Below the pieces are notes generated by a model. That model ran no database searches. It worked only from the letters and a program-made list of their open reading frames with translations, and was not told the origin of the DNA. From the NCBI RefSeq assembly GCF_003228315.1, contig NZ_CP029693.1, positions 1,984,001 through 2,048,000 of the forward strand: a DNA stretch of 64,000 nucleotides, written 5' to 3'. Each line of letters starts with the position of its first letter. Positions within the stretch are counted from its first letter, which is position 1. This document shows, piece by piece, positions 48,039 to 57,122 of this stretch. The position numbers and the translations under genes are program-made. This DNA is from Pseudomonas putida. GTDB lineage: Bacteria; Pseudomonadota; Gammaproteobacteria; Pseudomonadales; Pseudomonadaceae.

Positions 48039-49587
48039 TTATCTGCCACTGTCTTTCGCCGATGACCTGGAGCAACGCGCTCGCTTTTATCGCAATGACC
48101 CGGCTTATATTCTGGGCGAGAAACGCATCAGCCACGGCGAGCTGCTGTCCAGCGCGAAACTGATCGGCTCGGCCTTGTACAGCGCAGGGTTGCAGCATCA
48201 GGATCGAGTCGGGATCCTCTCGATGAATTCAATTGAGTTCGGCGAAATCATGGCTGCCACCCAGTGGGCCGGCTATATCCTCGCACCGGTCAATTTCCGG
48301 TTGGCCCCGGCAGAGATCGCCGGCATTGTCTGTGATGGCTCGCCTCGGCTGTTCTTTTTCGAAGCACAGTACCTGCCGATCATGGAGCAGTTGCGCCATG
48401 AATTGCCGTCGGTGGAGACCTTTGTCTGCATCGACGGCGAGAGCGACTGGGCAATCGGCTATGAAGACTTCATCGCCACTGGCGATCCGCTCGGCCCGCC
48501 GATCCGCGCCACCGAAGAAGACATCTGCTGCCTGATCTACACCAGCGGTACCACCGGAAAACCCAAAGGCGTGATCTGGGGCCACCGCGAGTATCGGCAG
48601 TTGGTCCAGGTCGATACCTGGTTGATCGACATGCAGCAACCGGACGTCACTTTGATCGTTATGCCCATGTTTCATTTGGGCGGCATGGTCATCAGCCTGT
48701 CCCAGCACGTTCGTGGCGGCGCAGCCTTTCTTCAGCGTCAGTTCGAGCCTCTGGATGTGCTCAAGGCTATCGAGAAGGAGCGTTTGAGCATCCTGTTGCT
48801 GGCACCGACCATGGTACAGATGGTGCTCGAGCATCCGTACGTGAGCCAGGCCGACCTCTCCAGCGTACGCACCATCATTTACTCCGCAGCCCCCATGCCG
48901 GTGCCGGTACTGAAAAAAGCCATCGATGTGTTCAACGGCTGCAACTTCGTCAACCTGTTCGGCCAGAGTGAAATCTGCATGTTCTCGCTGTCGTCGGCCC
49001 AACATCGACCCGATGGCACTGAGCAGGAGCGCAAGCGCCTGGGCTCGGTGGGCAAGCCCTACCCCAACCTGCTGGCCAAGGTGGTCGATGAGGACGGTAA
49101 CGAGTGCCTGCCAAACCAGCCGGGGGAAATCCTCGCCAAGAGCAGCGCGATGTTCCGTGGTTACTGGAACAACAATGCCGCCACCCTGCAAACCCTGCGT
49201 GATGGTTGGTGCCATACCGGTGACATGGGGCGCTTCGATGAGGATGGTTTCCTGTACCTGGTCGACCGCAAGAAAGACATGATCATTACCGGTGGCGAAA
49301 ACGTCTATTCACGGGAAGTCGAAGAAGCCTTGCTGCAACACGCTGCGGTATCCGAATGTGCCGTGATTGGCATTCCCGATGCCAAATGGGGTGAAAGCGT
49401 CTGTGCGGTCATCACTTTCAAACAGGGAGAAAGCACCAGCGAGGACGTCCTTATCGAGCACACGCGGACATTGATCGCCAGTTACAAGAAACCGAAGAAA
49501 ATCATTGTGGTCGATGCGCTGCCCAAGCTGGTCACCGGCAAGGTCAACAAGATCGAACTGCGCAAGCTCTACGCACAACCGAACTGA
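48031..49587 (+). CDS. AMP-dependent acyl-CoA ligase 2
   Basis: This 518-residue ANL-family ligase has the canonical YTSGTTGKPKGVIWGHRE, LFGQSE, the hinge motif GDMGRFDEDGFLYLVDRKKD and the C-terminal catalytic lysine in LVTGKVNKIELR. It makes the CoA thioester of a carboxylic acid. It is in the same unit as a heteromeric dehydrogenase pair and a fused one, so its acid is probably oxidised directly after activation. It is more canonical than ligase 1 and differs throughout, so the two probably act on different acids. Confidence 0.93.
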   Translation: MRDYLPLSFADDLEQRARFYRNDPAYILGEKRISHGELLSSAKLIGSALYSAGLQHQDRVGILSMNSIEFGEIMAATQWAGYILAPVNFRLAPAEIAGIVCDGSPRLFFFEAQYLPIMEQLRHELPSVETFVCIDGESDWAIGYEDFIATGDPLGPPIRATEEDICCLIYTSGTTGKPKGVIWGHREYRQLVQVDTWLIDMQQPDVTLIVMPMFHLGGMVISLSQHVRGGAAFLQRQFEPLDVLKAIEKERLSILLLAPTMVQMVLEHPYVSQADLSSVRTIIYSAAPMPVPVLKKAIDVFNGCNFVNLFGQSEICMFSLSSAQHRPDGTEQERKRLGSVGKPYPNLLAKVVDEDGNECLPNQPGEILAKSSAMFRGYWNNNAATLQTLRDGWCHTGDMGRFDEDGFLYLVDRKKDMIITGGENVYSREVEEALLQHAAVSECAVIGIPDAKWGESVCAVITFKQGESTSEDVLIEHTRTLIASYKKPKKIIVVDALPKLVTGKVNKIELRKLYAQPN

Positions 49588-49604
49588 ACCCGGGCGAGGT
49601 TGCC

Positions 49605-51824
49605 ATGAACTTGAACGTATCCGAAGAGCAGCAAATGTTGCTCAACTCCGTCACCCGCCTTTTCAGCGTTGAGTCCAGCCCTGCACGCGTGCGCGCAGCA
49701 GAAGCCAGTGGGTTCGACGCTGACTTGTGGCAGCAACTGGTGGATTTCGGTATTACAACCATGCGCATTCCGGCATCCGCCAGTGGTTCAGACATGGGAC
49801 TGCTGGAGGCACTGCTGGTTGCCGAGGAAGCCGGACGCCATCTGGTCTCGGTGCCTCTGGCCGAATCGCTGCCAGCGGCGCGCCTGCTGGCACAGCTCGA
49901 CAGCCCGGCCGCAACAGCGCTGCTCAATCAGGCCAAACAGGGCGAACTGATCACACTCGCCCCGCAGCCCTACTGCGCGGGGCGATCCATTGCCCTGCCG
50001 GGTGCCAATGCCGCTATTGCCGTGCTTGTTCGTCAGGGCGATGCCATTCTGGCCCTGACGGGGCTGGCGGCAAAATCGCCAAGCGCCAATCTTGGGGCCG
50101 ATAGCCTGCAGATACTGACCGCCGATGACGACACGGTCGAGAGCTACATAGTCGCCAGCGGTATCGAGTCCTGCCGCGCATTCGAGCAAGCCGTGGAAGA
50201 GTGGAAATTGCTCAAGGCGGCCATGCTGATGGGCCTTGCCCATCAGGCATTGAAATTGGCCGCTGCTTATTCATGCGAACGCCAGCAGTTCGGGCGAGCT
50301 ATCGGTGGTTTTCAGGGTATCGCCCATCCATTGGCCGACGCCCTGACCGAAATCGAGGGCGGCCAACTGCTGGTACGACATGCGGTCTGGAGCATCGCGC
50401 GGCAGCAACCCGATGCGGCCGCATTGGTCTCGATGGCCTGGTGGTGGGCAACGCAATCCGTCGGGCGTGCGGTGGCCCGTGCCCTGCATACTTTCGGTGG
50501 CTACGGCGTTTCACTGGAATACGACGTGCAACTGTATTACCGCCGGGCGAAAGCCTGGGGGATGCTCAATGGCGACCCGCAGCTTGAACTGGACAGGGTT
50601 GCCGCACGCTTGTGGAGTGACGGTCACACCGTCGCCCTGCCAGACGTCGGTGAGGTCAATCTGGAATTCGGCCACGGGCCGCAGGCTGCACTGTTCGCCG
50701 AAGAGGTTCGAGCGTTTTTCCGCACCCATCTGACCGAAGAATTGAAAGCTCACGCCCATCATTCGGTCGATGGCTACCATGCCGGCTTTAACCGCATGCT
50801 GGCCGACGCAGGGCTGCTGTTTCCTCATTGGCCTATCGAATTCGGTGGCCGGGGCAAGAACGCTTTTGACATGGCCGCCTTGCAGGAAGTGTTCGAAACG
50901 CACAACTGGCAGCGCATCACCACCCCGATCACCAACCAGGTAGCGCAGATCGTCATGCGCTTCGCCAGCGACGAAGTCAAAACAGAAGCCCTGCCCCGCT
51001 TTGCCAGTGGCGAAGCGTTGGCTTGCCTGGGCTTCAGCGAGCCTTCGTGCGGCTCCGACGTTTTCGCTGCGAAGACGCGTGCCACGCGCACCTTTGATGG
51101 CAACTGGGTCATCAACGGGCAGAAGATGTTCACTACCGCCGCCAACCTTGCGGACTATGTTTTCCTGCTGGTGCGGACCAACCCCGATGTGCCCAAGCAT
51201 GCAGGCCTGACGCTGTTCCTGGTGCCGATGGACTTGCCGGGCATCGAAGTCCATCCGGTGCATACCCTGCAGGATGAGCGCACCAACATTACCTACTTGA
51301 GCGAAGTTGTCGTCGCCGATCGCTATCGGATCGGTGAAATCGACGGTGGCACCGCTGTCATGGCCGCGACCCTGGAGCTGGAGCACGGCGGTGATCAGTA
51401 CCGCATCAGTTTCGAAAACATGTACAAGCATGCGCTGGCCTGGGCGCATTCGACTCAGCGTGATGGCCACCCCATGTTGGCAAATGCCGATGTACAACGC
51501 CGACTGGCACGTGTGGCGGTACACACGACCATTGCCCGCGACCTGTGCTACCGGACCATTTGGGGCGTACAGGAGCAAGTGCCTGGCCGCGCCGCCTTCG
51601 GACCGATGTCGAAACTGTTTTCCACTGAACAATACCAGCGTGATGCCCTCGACTTGATGGACCTCTGCGCACCCGACACCCTGCTGCAATCAAACACCGG
51701 GCTAGGGCATGTGGAGCTGGGTTATCGGCAGTCGATCGGCATGACGATCTACGGCGGTACCAGCGAGATCCATCGCAGCCTGATTGCCGAACAGGCACTC
51801 GGCATGCCGCGCTCCAGGACCTGA
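49605..51824 (+). CDS. Fused two-domain acyl-CoA dehydrogenase 2
   Basis: This 739-residue protein joins a beta-type dehydrogenase (about residues 1-350, with RQQFGRAIGGFQGIAH and FGGYGVSLEYDVQLYYRRA) to an alpha-type one. The alpha half (about 355-739) has FSEPSCGSDVFAAKTRA, INGQKMFTTAANLADY and YGGTSEIHRSLIAEQALGMP. It has the same layout as the 775-residue fusion but is clearly divergent from it. GAGG lies before the ATG. It sits between ligase 2 and a thioesterase in one unit. Confidence 0.92.
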   Translation: MNLNVSEEQQMLLNSVTRLFSVESSPARVRAAEASGFDADLWQQLVDFGITTMRIPASASGSDMGLLEALLVAEEAGRHLVSVPLAESLPAARLLAQLDSPAATALLNQAKQGELITLAPQPYCAGRSIALPGANAAIAVLVRQGDAILALTGLAAKSPSANLGADSLQILTADDDTVESYIVASGIESCRAFEQAVEEWKLLKAAMLMGLAHQALKLAAAYSCERQQFGRAIGGFQGIAHPLADALTEIEGGQLLVRHAVWSIARQQPDAAALVSMAWWWATQSVGRAVARALHTFGGYGVSLEYDVQLYYRRAKAWGMLNGDPQLELDRVAARLWSDGHTVALPDVGEVNLEFGHGPQAALFAEEVRAFFRTHLTEELKAHAHHSVDGYHAGFNRMLADAGLLFPHWPIEFGGRGKNAFDMAALQEVFETHNWQRITTPITNQVAQIVMRFASDEVKTEALPRFASGEALACLGFSEPSCGSDVFAAKTRATRTFDGNWVINGQKMFTTAANLADYVFLLVRTNPDVPKHAGLTLFLVPMDLPGIEVHPVHTLQDERTNITYLSEVVVADRYRIGEIDGGTAVMAATLELEHGGDQYRISFENMYKHALAWAHSTQRDGHPMLANADVQRRLARVAVHTTIARDLCYRTIWGVQEQVPGRAAFGPMSKLFSTEQYQRDALDLMDLCAPDTLLQSNTGLGHVELGYRQSIGMTIYGGTSEIHRSLIAEQALGMPRSRT

Positions 51825-51834
51825 GGATCCACAG

Positions 51835-52281
51835 ATGCCGCGCTTGCAGCTTGAGCTTCCGGAAGAATCTTTCTGCTTCAGCACAACGTTCAGGGTGCGC
51901 ATGAGCGAAATCAATGCTGGAAATCACGTGGGCAACGACAGGCTGATTTCCTTGATTTCGGATGCGCGTACGCTGTTCCTGTGCCACTACGGCATGCCAC
52001 CCGAGGATGTCGCTAACAGTCGCCACGGTACGCTGATCACCGATCTGGCAACCATTTACAAGGCGCCCGCTTATTTCAATGATCAATTGCTTATAGAAGT
52101 GGGGGTGACGGACCTGAACACCTATGGAGGGGATTTTATCTATCGCATTACACGCAAGCACGACGCGCGCGTGATTGCACTGGCAAAGAATGGCTTCGTT
52201 TTCTTCGATTTTGTCGCTTCGAAAGTCGTGGAAGTACCTACTGAGTTCAAGGAGCGCTTCAGTACTCACTTACAACATTGA
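51835..52281 (+). CDS. Hot-dog fold acyl-CoA thioesterase (4HBT-like)
   Basis: This 148-residue single hot-dog protein has MSEINAGNHVGNDRLISLISDAR, the segment corresponding to the 4-hydroxybenzoyl-CoA thioesterase active site. An asparagine stands where many relatives have the catalytic aspartate, and GNH replaces GHV. It may release CoA from dead-end or product thioesters. ATG 51835 follows GAGGA and lies 10 bases after the fused dehydrogenase stop. It is the last gene of the rightward unit; the next gene is convergent, about 50 bases away. Confidence 0.8.
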   Translation: MPRLQLELPEESFCFSTTFRVRMSEINAGNHVGNDRLISLISDARTLFLCHYGMPPEDVANSRHGTLITDLATIYKAPAYFNDQLLIEVGVTDLNTYGGDFIYRITRKHDARVIALAKNGFVFFDFVASKVVEVPTEFKERFSTHLQH

Positions 52282-52332
52282 CCCCTACTACAGCGAGGTC
52301 GCAGGTCTGTGCAACCTGCGACCTCGCCATTT

Positions 52333-53112
52333 TCAAACCCCTCTGAAATTGGGTGGGCGCTTGCCCATGAACGCCTCGACTGCTTCGCGATGGTCCTGGG
52401 TCAGGTACAACGCCGCCTGGTTATCCATCTCGTAGCCCAGCGCCTCATCAAGAGTGCCCATGCCACGAGACAATGCAGAGCGTACCAGCGCCACAGAAAG
52501 CGGCGCGTGAGCAGTAAAGCTTTGCGCCAGGCTGACTGCCGTAGGCAACAAATCATCGTCTTCGGACACCAGAGTATCGATTATCCCTAGCTTCAATCCT
52601 TCCTCGGCTTCGACCACCGCTGCGCTATAGAACAACCGTCGCGCCTGCGCCACACCAATGCGCTGTGGAAGACTCCAGAGCAATCCAAGGTCCGGAACCA
52701 ACCCTACCTTGGCAAAGGAAGAAACGAACTTGGCGCTTGGCGCTGCCACGACATAGTCGGCTGCGGCGGCCAATGAAAACCCGGCGCCCGCGGCATAACC
52801 TTGCACCGCGGCGATCACCGGTTTGTTGCCAGAAACCATCGCCTTGACCACCCGGTGCCCGAGCACCATCCGTCCACGACCGACGGGTAGCGGACGCTCG
52901 GCCGACATGCCGGAAACATCGCCACCGGAACAAAAATGCCCATTGGCGCCGTTGATCACAATGGCCCGGCACTCGACGTCTTCGTTAAGTGCCTCGAGAC
53001 AATCGGCGAGAACAGTGAGCAAATCACGGGACAAGGCGTTTCGAGTCTTGGCATTGTTCAACGTCACAACCGCCACGGTACCGTGGCGTTCCAGCAAAAC
53101 CAGGTCATTCAT
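52333..53112 (-). CDS. Crotonase-fold isomerase-like protein (PaaG-like)
   Basis: This 259-residue crotonase-fold protein has the oxyanion loop FCSGGDVSGMS but neither hydratase glutamate: GAGFSLAAAAD has Ser and FAKVGLVPDLG has Ala. The aspartate in GLVPD matches the catalytic Asp of PaaG-type enoyl-CoA isomerases. It is therefore more likely a double-bond or ring isomerase or a C-C bond enzyme than a hydratase. I chose ATG 53112 because GGAG lies six bases upstream. It overlaps the hydrolase stop by eight bases. It is third in the unit driven from operator O7. Confidence 0.87.
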   Translation of the reverse strand: MNDLVLLERHGTVAVVTLNNAKTRNALSRDLLTVLADCLEALNEDVECRAIVINGANGHFCSGGDVSGMSAERPLPVGRGRMVLGHRVVKAMVSGNKPVIAAVQGYAAGAGFSLAAAADYVVAAPSAKFVSSFAKVGLVPDLGLLWSLPQRIGVAQARRLFYSAAVVEAEEGLKLGIIDTLVSEDDDLLPTAVSLAQSFTAHAPLSVALVRSALSRGMGTLDEALGYEMDNQAALYLTQDHREAVEAFMGKRPPNFRGV

Positions 53113-54019
53113 AGTTGGCTCCATTGGCAAGAAGGCCGCGCAATAGCGCGATCAGCGCGAGAGGCTGGTCGATCATCATGTGATGGTGGGCACCGGGTAT
53201 TCCGAACGGACCGCGCCCATCGGGAAGGTCCGCCACGATGCGCTCGGCCATGACCCTGGACACGATCGCGCTGTGCTCGCCATAGACGAAATCCACCGGT
53301 CGGTTGACCCTGGGCAGCAAGCTCGCTGCCAACTCCTCCTGCGCGACCCCGGAGGGCATCATCGGGTCGAACTTCCAGCACAGGCCCTGTTCATGCTCGG
53401 CCAATGAATGCCGGGCGATGTGATCGACGATGTACGGCAAGGCAACAGGCTGCTCCGGCAACAGGCGATAACGCCCCAGCGCCGTCGCCTGGTCCGGGTA
53501 AAAACGTCGTGGTGCAGGCTTGACTGGATCGAAAGGCGGGATGTCCTCGGGATAAACCACCAGGGCATCGAGAATGATCAACCGCTGGAAGAGATCAGGG
53601 CGGTCGGCACAGGCACGCAGCACCCGCGCTCCCCCGTAGCTGTGACCTACGGCAATGACCGGCCCCAGTCCAGCCTGTTCGATAAAGCCGACGATATCGG
53701 CCGCCGCGATCTGAAACGGGTAATCCGAACGATGACCGCTGTCCCCCATCCCGGACAGATCGAGGGCGACAACCCGATAGTGTTCGGCGAAGAACGGCGC
53801 TATGCAGTCCCACCAATGGGCATGCGCACGCAGACCATGCACAAACAGCAGCACCGGCTTGTCAGCATTGAGTGGCGACCAGCTCAGGTAATGAAGCGAG
53901 ATACCCTCGACGCTGACGCGATGTGATTGTCCCGCCTGGGCGATAGCCCGGCTAAACCAGCTGGGCACCTCCTGGGCGCGGCGACCTAAGGCAGCCTGGG
54001 CGAAAGAGGCGCTCAGCAT
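53105..54019 (-). CDS. Alpha/beta hydrolase A
   Basis: This 304-residue alpha/beta hydrolase has FVHGLRAHAHWWD (oxyanion region), ALDLSGMGDSGHR, the nucleophile elbow GHSYGGARVLRACADRP and a C-terminal histidine in GAHHHMMIDQP. It could be an esterase, lactonase or carbon-carbon hydrolase. It is very similar in these blocks to hydrolase B at 60426, so the two are paralogues. It lies between two crotonase-like genes on the minus strand. No clear ribosome binding site precedes its ATG, suggesting coupling to the upstream gene. Confidence 0.87.
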   Translation of the reverse strand: MLSASFAQAALGRRAQEVPSWFSRAIAQAGQSHRVSVEGISLHYLSWSPLNADKPVLLFVHGLRAHAHWWDCIAPFFAEHYRVVALDLSGMGDSGHRSDYPFQIAAADIVGFIEQAGLGPVIAVGHSYGGARVLRACADRPDLFQRLIILDALVVYPEDIPPFDPVKPAPRRFYPDQATALGRYRLLPEQPVALPYIVDHIARHSLAEHEQGLCWKFDPMMPSGVAQEELAASLLPRVNRPVDFVYGEHSAIVSRVMAERIVADLPDGRGPFGIPGAHHHMMIDQPLALIALLRGLLANGANYE

Positions 54020-54025
54020 GATCGA

Positions 54026-54820
54026 TCAACGCTGATTGAATTTAGGTGTGCGCTTCTCACGGAAGGCCGCAATGGCCTCGACATGATCCTTGCTCGCCGA
54101 GGAAACGTTTTCGTAAGCCATACCCACGTCCATCATGCTCGCCGCCATCTGGCGCAGCGGTACGTTGATGGTCGATTTGCTCCAGCGCAGAGACTGTACC
54201 GGCATGGCAGCGAGTTTATCGGCGTAGGCGTCGACGTAGGCATCCAGTTCGGCAGCTGGCATGGCGGCGTTGACCATACCAAACTCGACGCCCTGTTTAG
54301 CGGTGAACTTCTCACCCGTGAACAGGTAGTGCTTGGCGCGGGCATAGCCCATCAGGTACGGCCACATGATCTGCCCACCGTCGCCGCTGATCAGACCGAC
54401 GTTGTTGTGCGGATCGCCAAAGCGTGCGGTCTCGGCGGCGAAGACCACATCGCAGAACACTGCAACGGTAGCGCCCAGGCCAATCGCATCGCCGTTGACC
54501 TTGGCAATGATCGGCTTGTCGCACTCCAGCATGCCGTTGACGATGCGCTTGGCTTCGCGAACGCAACGATAGAACTCGGTCGGGTTGTCATGCAGCCATT
54601 GCATGTACTCGATATCGCCACCGGCACTGAAGGCACGGCCCGCGCCGGAGACAACAATGATGTCGCTTTCAGTATCTTCAACCAAGTCGTAGAACAACCA
54701 GGACAGCTCGGTGTGCGACACGCCGGCGAAGCTGTTGAGCTTTTCTGGCTGGTTGAAAGTCACGTTCAGAACACGGCCACGACGTTCGAAAGCAATCGTC
54801 TTATAGTCAGCGAAATTCAT
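54026..54820 (-). CDS. Crotonase-fold protein, isomerase-like
   Basis: This 264-residue crotonase-family protein has FSAGGDIEYMQ, but Glu is absent at both hydratase positions (GLGATVAVFCD and FGDPHNNVGLISGDGG). As with the other member of this unit, the Asp in ISGD is at the PaaG-type isomerase position. Hydratase activity is unlikely. The ATG at 54820 has GGAGG about six bases upstream; a longer frame reaches 54856 next to the operator but would leave no leader. It is first in the leftward unit behind operator O7. Confidence 0.86.
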   Translation of the reverse strand: MNFADYKTIAFERRGRVLNVTFNQPEKLNSFAGVSHTELSWLFYDLVEDTESDIIVVSGAGRAFSAGGDIEYMQWLHDNPTEFYRCVREAKRIVNGMLECDKPIIAKVNGDAIGLGATVAVFCDVVFAAETARFGDPHNNVGLISGDGGQIMWPYLMGYARAKHYLFTGEKFTAKQGVEFGMVNAAMPAAELDAYVDAYADKLAAMPVQSLRWSKSTINVPLRQMAASMMDVGMAYENVSSASKDHVEAIAAFREKRTPKFNQR

Positions 54821-54858
54821 CATCACCCTCCAAGGGCCTTTTGTTGTTAAACTCATCG

Positions 54859-54881
54859 AAAGCTGACATTTGGTCAGTTAT
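54859..54881. promoter_or_regulatory. Predicted TetR operator O7
   Basis: AAAGCTGAC and a perfect GTCAGTTAT flank a five-base centre in the divergent gap between the crotonase-like gene and the iron-type alcohol dehydrogenase. A further single half-site (AACTGACAT) lies at 54949-54957. Confidence 0.75.
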
Positions 54882-54975
54882 GTGTAGAATGTATAGCACC
54901 AGAATCAGTGACGCAAGCCCAAAAAAGCCAAGAAAAATACAATAACCAACTGACATTCATTTTTAGGAGCTTCCC

Positions 54976-56052
54976 ATGCGGATATTTGCGGCAACTTCGC
55001 GCTATGTTCAGGGCAATGCGGCACTCGATGAATTGGGCCGCCATTGCGCAGTGCTGGGCAGGAGTGCCCTGGTGATCACCGACGCCGACATGGCCCGGTT
55101 GCTGGGCGACCGCGTGCTGGCGAGCTTCAAGGCAGCCGACGTTGCTTGTGCCCTTGAAGTTTTTCCGGGGGAGATCACCCATGCCGCCATTACCGCTCTG
55201 GCTCAGGACAGTTTGCGGTTCGGTGCCGACATGGTGGTGGGTCTGGGTGGCGGCAAGGCTCTGGACACCGCCAAGGGTGTCGCCTTGAAGCTGGGTTTGC
55301 GCAGCATCAGTGTGCCGACCATCGCATCGAACGATGGCCCAGCCAGTGCCGCCATTGCCGTGTACGACGATGAACACATCATGCAGGACATCCTCCATTT
55401 GCCACGCAACCCGGACCTGGTGCTGGTCGACACAGGCGTCATCGCCAATGCCCCGGCACGTTTTCTGCGTGCCGGAATTGGCGATGCCATTTCAAAGAAG
55501 TTCGAAGCCCAGGCTTGCGCCTCCGCCGGTGCCCTTACCCTGCTGGGCACCCCGGCATCGCTGACTGGCCTGATGGCCGCCGATGCCTGCTACAGCATCA
55601 TTCGCAAACACGCCGCCGCGGCGTTGCGCGCCGTCGAAGCCAAGCAGGTCAACGATGATCTGGAGGCACTGGTCGAAGCCACGGTACTGCTCAGCACGAT
55701 CAGTTTCGAGAACGGTGGCTTGTCGGTTTCCCACGCCATTGCTCGCGGCTTCTCTTATTTGCAGCGAGCCAAGGGCACACTGCATGGCGACCACGTTGCC
55801 TACGGCTTGCTCGTTCAATTGGTGCTGGAAAATCGCCCGCTGGCGTTCATAGAAGAGCTGATCGGTTTCTATCATGAGATCGGGCTGCCGACGCTGTTGC
55901 AAGACTTTGGCCTGCTGCAGCCGAGCGATAAAGAGATTCGCGAGCTGGCCGAGAAGTCCATGGTCAGTCCGAGTGCCGCGCGATTCTCCCCCCCAGTCGA
56001 TGCCAATCAATTGGAGGCAGCTATCAAGCGCGTAGAGCAACTGGGCGGATAA
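54976..56052 (+). CDS. Iron/zinc-dependent alcohol dehydrogenase (GldA-like)
   Basis: This 358-residue protein of the group III (iron-type) dehydrogenase/glycerol dehydrogenase family has the NAD motif VVGLGGGKALDTAKG. Metal ligands are Asp170 (GIGDAISKKFE), His253 (VSHAIARG) and His270 (TLHGDHVAYG). It oxidises a secondary alcohol or diol or the reverse. In this setting a diol from the epoxide hydrolase is a possible substrate, by inference. AGGAG lies six bases before the ATG. It appears to be transcribed alone, ending at a large perfect hairpin. Confidence 0.9.
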   Translation: MRIFAATSRYVQGNAALDELGRHCAVLGRSALVITDADMARLLGDRVLASFKAADVACALEVFPGEITHAAITALAQDSLRFGADMVVGLGGGKALDTAKGVALKLGLRSISVPTIASNDGPASAAIAVYDDEHIMQDILHLPRNPDLVLVDTGVIANAPARFLRAGIGDAISKKFEAQACASAGALTLLGTPASLTGLMAADACYSIIRKHAAAALRAVEAKQVNDDLEALVEATVLLSTISFENGGLSVSHAIARGFSYLQRAKGTLHGDHVAYGLLVQLVLENRPLAFIEELIGFYHEIGLPTLLQDFGLLQPSDKEIRELAEKSMVSPSAARFSPPVDANQLEAAIKRVEQLGG

Positions 56053-56063
56053 TTTCCTGAATT

Positions 56064-56109
56064 CCAGGCAGCAAAAAGGGGAGCCTGGGCTCCCCTTTTT
56101 GCTGCCTGG
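56064..56109 (+). terminator. 46-bp perfect inverted repeat terminator
   Basis: CCAGGCAGCAAAAAGGGGAGCC and its exact complement form 22-bp arms with a two-base loop. The inner GC stem followed by TTTTT is a strong terminator for the dehydrogenase gene, and it is symmetrical enough to serve the convergent gene too. Confidence 0.85.
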
Positions 56110-56185
56110 AACTTTTTGCTGCCTGGAACTTTTTGCTGCCTGGAACTTTTTGCTGCCCGGAACTCTTTGTTGCCTGGAGCTTAGG
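56101..56185. repeat. Five tandem 17-bp repeats
   Basis: The unit GCTGCCTGGAACTTTTT occurs three times exactly (56101, 56118, 56135), then once with two changes (56152) and once more degenerate (56169). The last copy overlaps the stop codon of the PF10118 gene. The repeats begin inside the right arm of the terminator, so they look like slippage copies of its tail. Confidence 0.9.
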
Positions 56186-56987
56186 AAAAACGCGCGAGCA
56201 ATTCAGCCATGCCCGGGGATGGAATCATTTTTGCCGGGTTGTAGAACGGCGACAGCACCTTGACCAAGCGCTTCTTGCTGGCCTTGGAAATTTTCGCCTT
56301 CAGCAGCTTCTGGCGCTCGATGGATGCCGAGCGTTGTTCCTCGGTCATGCCTTCGCGATCTTTGTCAGTCAAGTAAGCCGCCACTCGCGCGGTGTGCGAA
56401 CCAATGTGCTTGACCGCATAGCCGAAGGCCCAGACTCGATACAGCCAGGCGAACAGGCCATTGCCATACAGCGCCTTATAGGCCTGGAAGCACACTTCCC
56501 GGTGTTCGAACTCTTCTGCCAGGTGCCATTTCCACAAGTCCACCGCCTCTTGGTCGGCGCCTTCGAGGTACTCGTTCAGTTCTTCGAAAAAGACCTGTCC
56601 GGCCGACGAACCCATGGCCTCGAAACCTTCGCAATAGGCGACATTGAAGCGCAGTGATTTTGTGTCGAGGAAACGCTGGTAATCCTCCTTGTAAGGTTTC
56701 TCCAGGGCCTGCATGCCTTCGTAACCTGACTTGTAGAGCATCTTGTTGAAAGCCACGTGCTGCTTGCAGTGCTGCACTTCCTGCTTGTTGAAAATCTCGA
56801 TGCTCTCGCGCAACTTAGGATGGCTTTCGCCAAGGGCATCCTTGACGCGCATCATGACTTTGACCAGAAACGGTTCGATATGTGCAGGTACCGTGGAAAA
56901 CGCATTGTAGCTCTGGGCAAATTCATGGACCGGTGCCCAATGGGGTCGAATACTGGAAAAATCGAAGTTGGGTAGACGGACTTTCAT
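56181..56987 (-). CDS. PF10118 diiron-like metal-dependent hydrolase family
   Basis: This 268-residue protein matches the "metal-dependent hydrolase" PF10118 family, a helical ferritin-like fold. Candidate metal ligands are in FNKQEVQHCKQH (Glu, His), CEGFEAMGS (Glu) and WHLAEEFEHREV (His, Glu, Glu, His). The true reaction is not established; an oxygen-using diiron enzyme is plausible. I use ATG 56987; GTG 56993 would add two residues. It is a single gene behind operator O8. The rubredoxin at 16175 could supply electrons, by speculation. Confidence 0.82.
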   Translation of the reverse strand: MKVRLPNFDFSSIRPHWAPVHEFAQSYNAFSTVPAHIEPFLVKVMMRVKDALGESHPKLRESIEIFNKQEVQHCKQHVAFNKMLYKSGYEGMQALEKPYKEDYQRFLDTKSLRFNVAYCEGFEAMGSSAGQVFFEELNEYLEGADQEAVDLWKWHLAEEFEHREVCFQAYKALYGNGLFAWLYRVWAFGYAVKHIGSHTARVAAYLTDKDREGMTEEQRSASIERQKLLKAKISKASKKRLVKVLSPFYNPAKMIPSPGMAELLARFS

Positions 56988-57055
56988 CGCCACGGTTCCT
57001 CTTATTGTTATTGATTGTGCTCAAGTCGGGCCGCAGGTACCCAACTGCAAGAATA

Positions 57056-57078
57056 ATAAATGACTGTTTGTCAGTTGT
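57056..57078. promoter_or_regulatory. Predicted TetR operator O8
   Basis: ATAAATGAC and GTCAGTTGT flank a five-base centre, 69 bases upstream of the PF10118 gene and 45 bases past the epoxide hydrolase stop. It marks a separate promoter for the PF10118 gene. Confidence 0.7.
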
Positions 57079-57122
57079 ATTCCTATCCAGGCTCCGCGTC
57101 AATCGCCACGGAGCCCCTCGGA

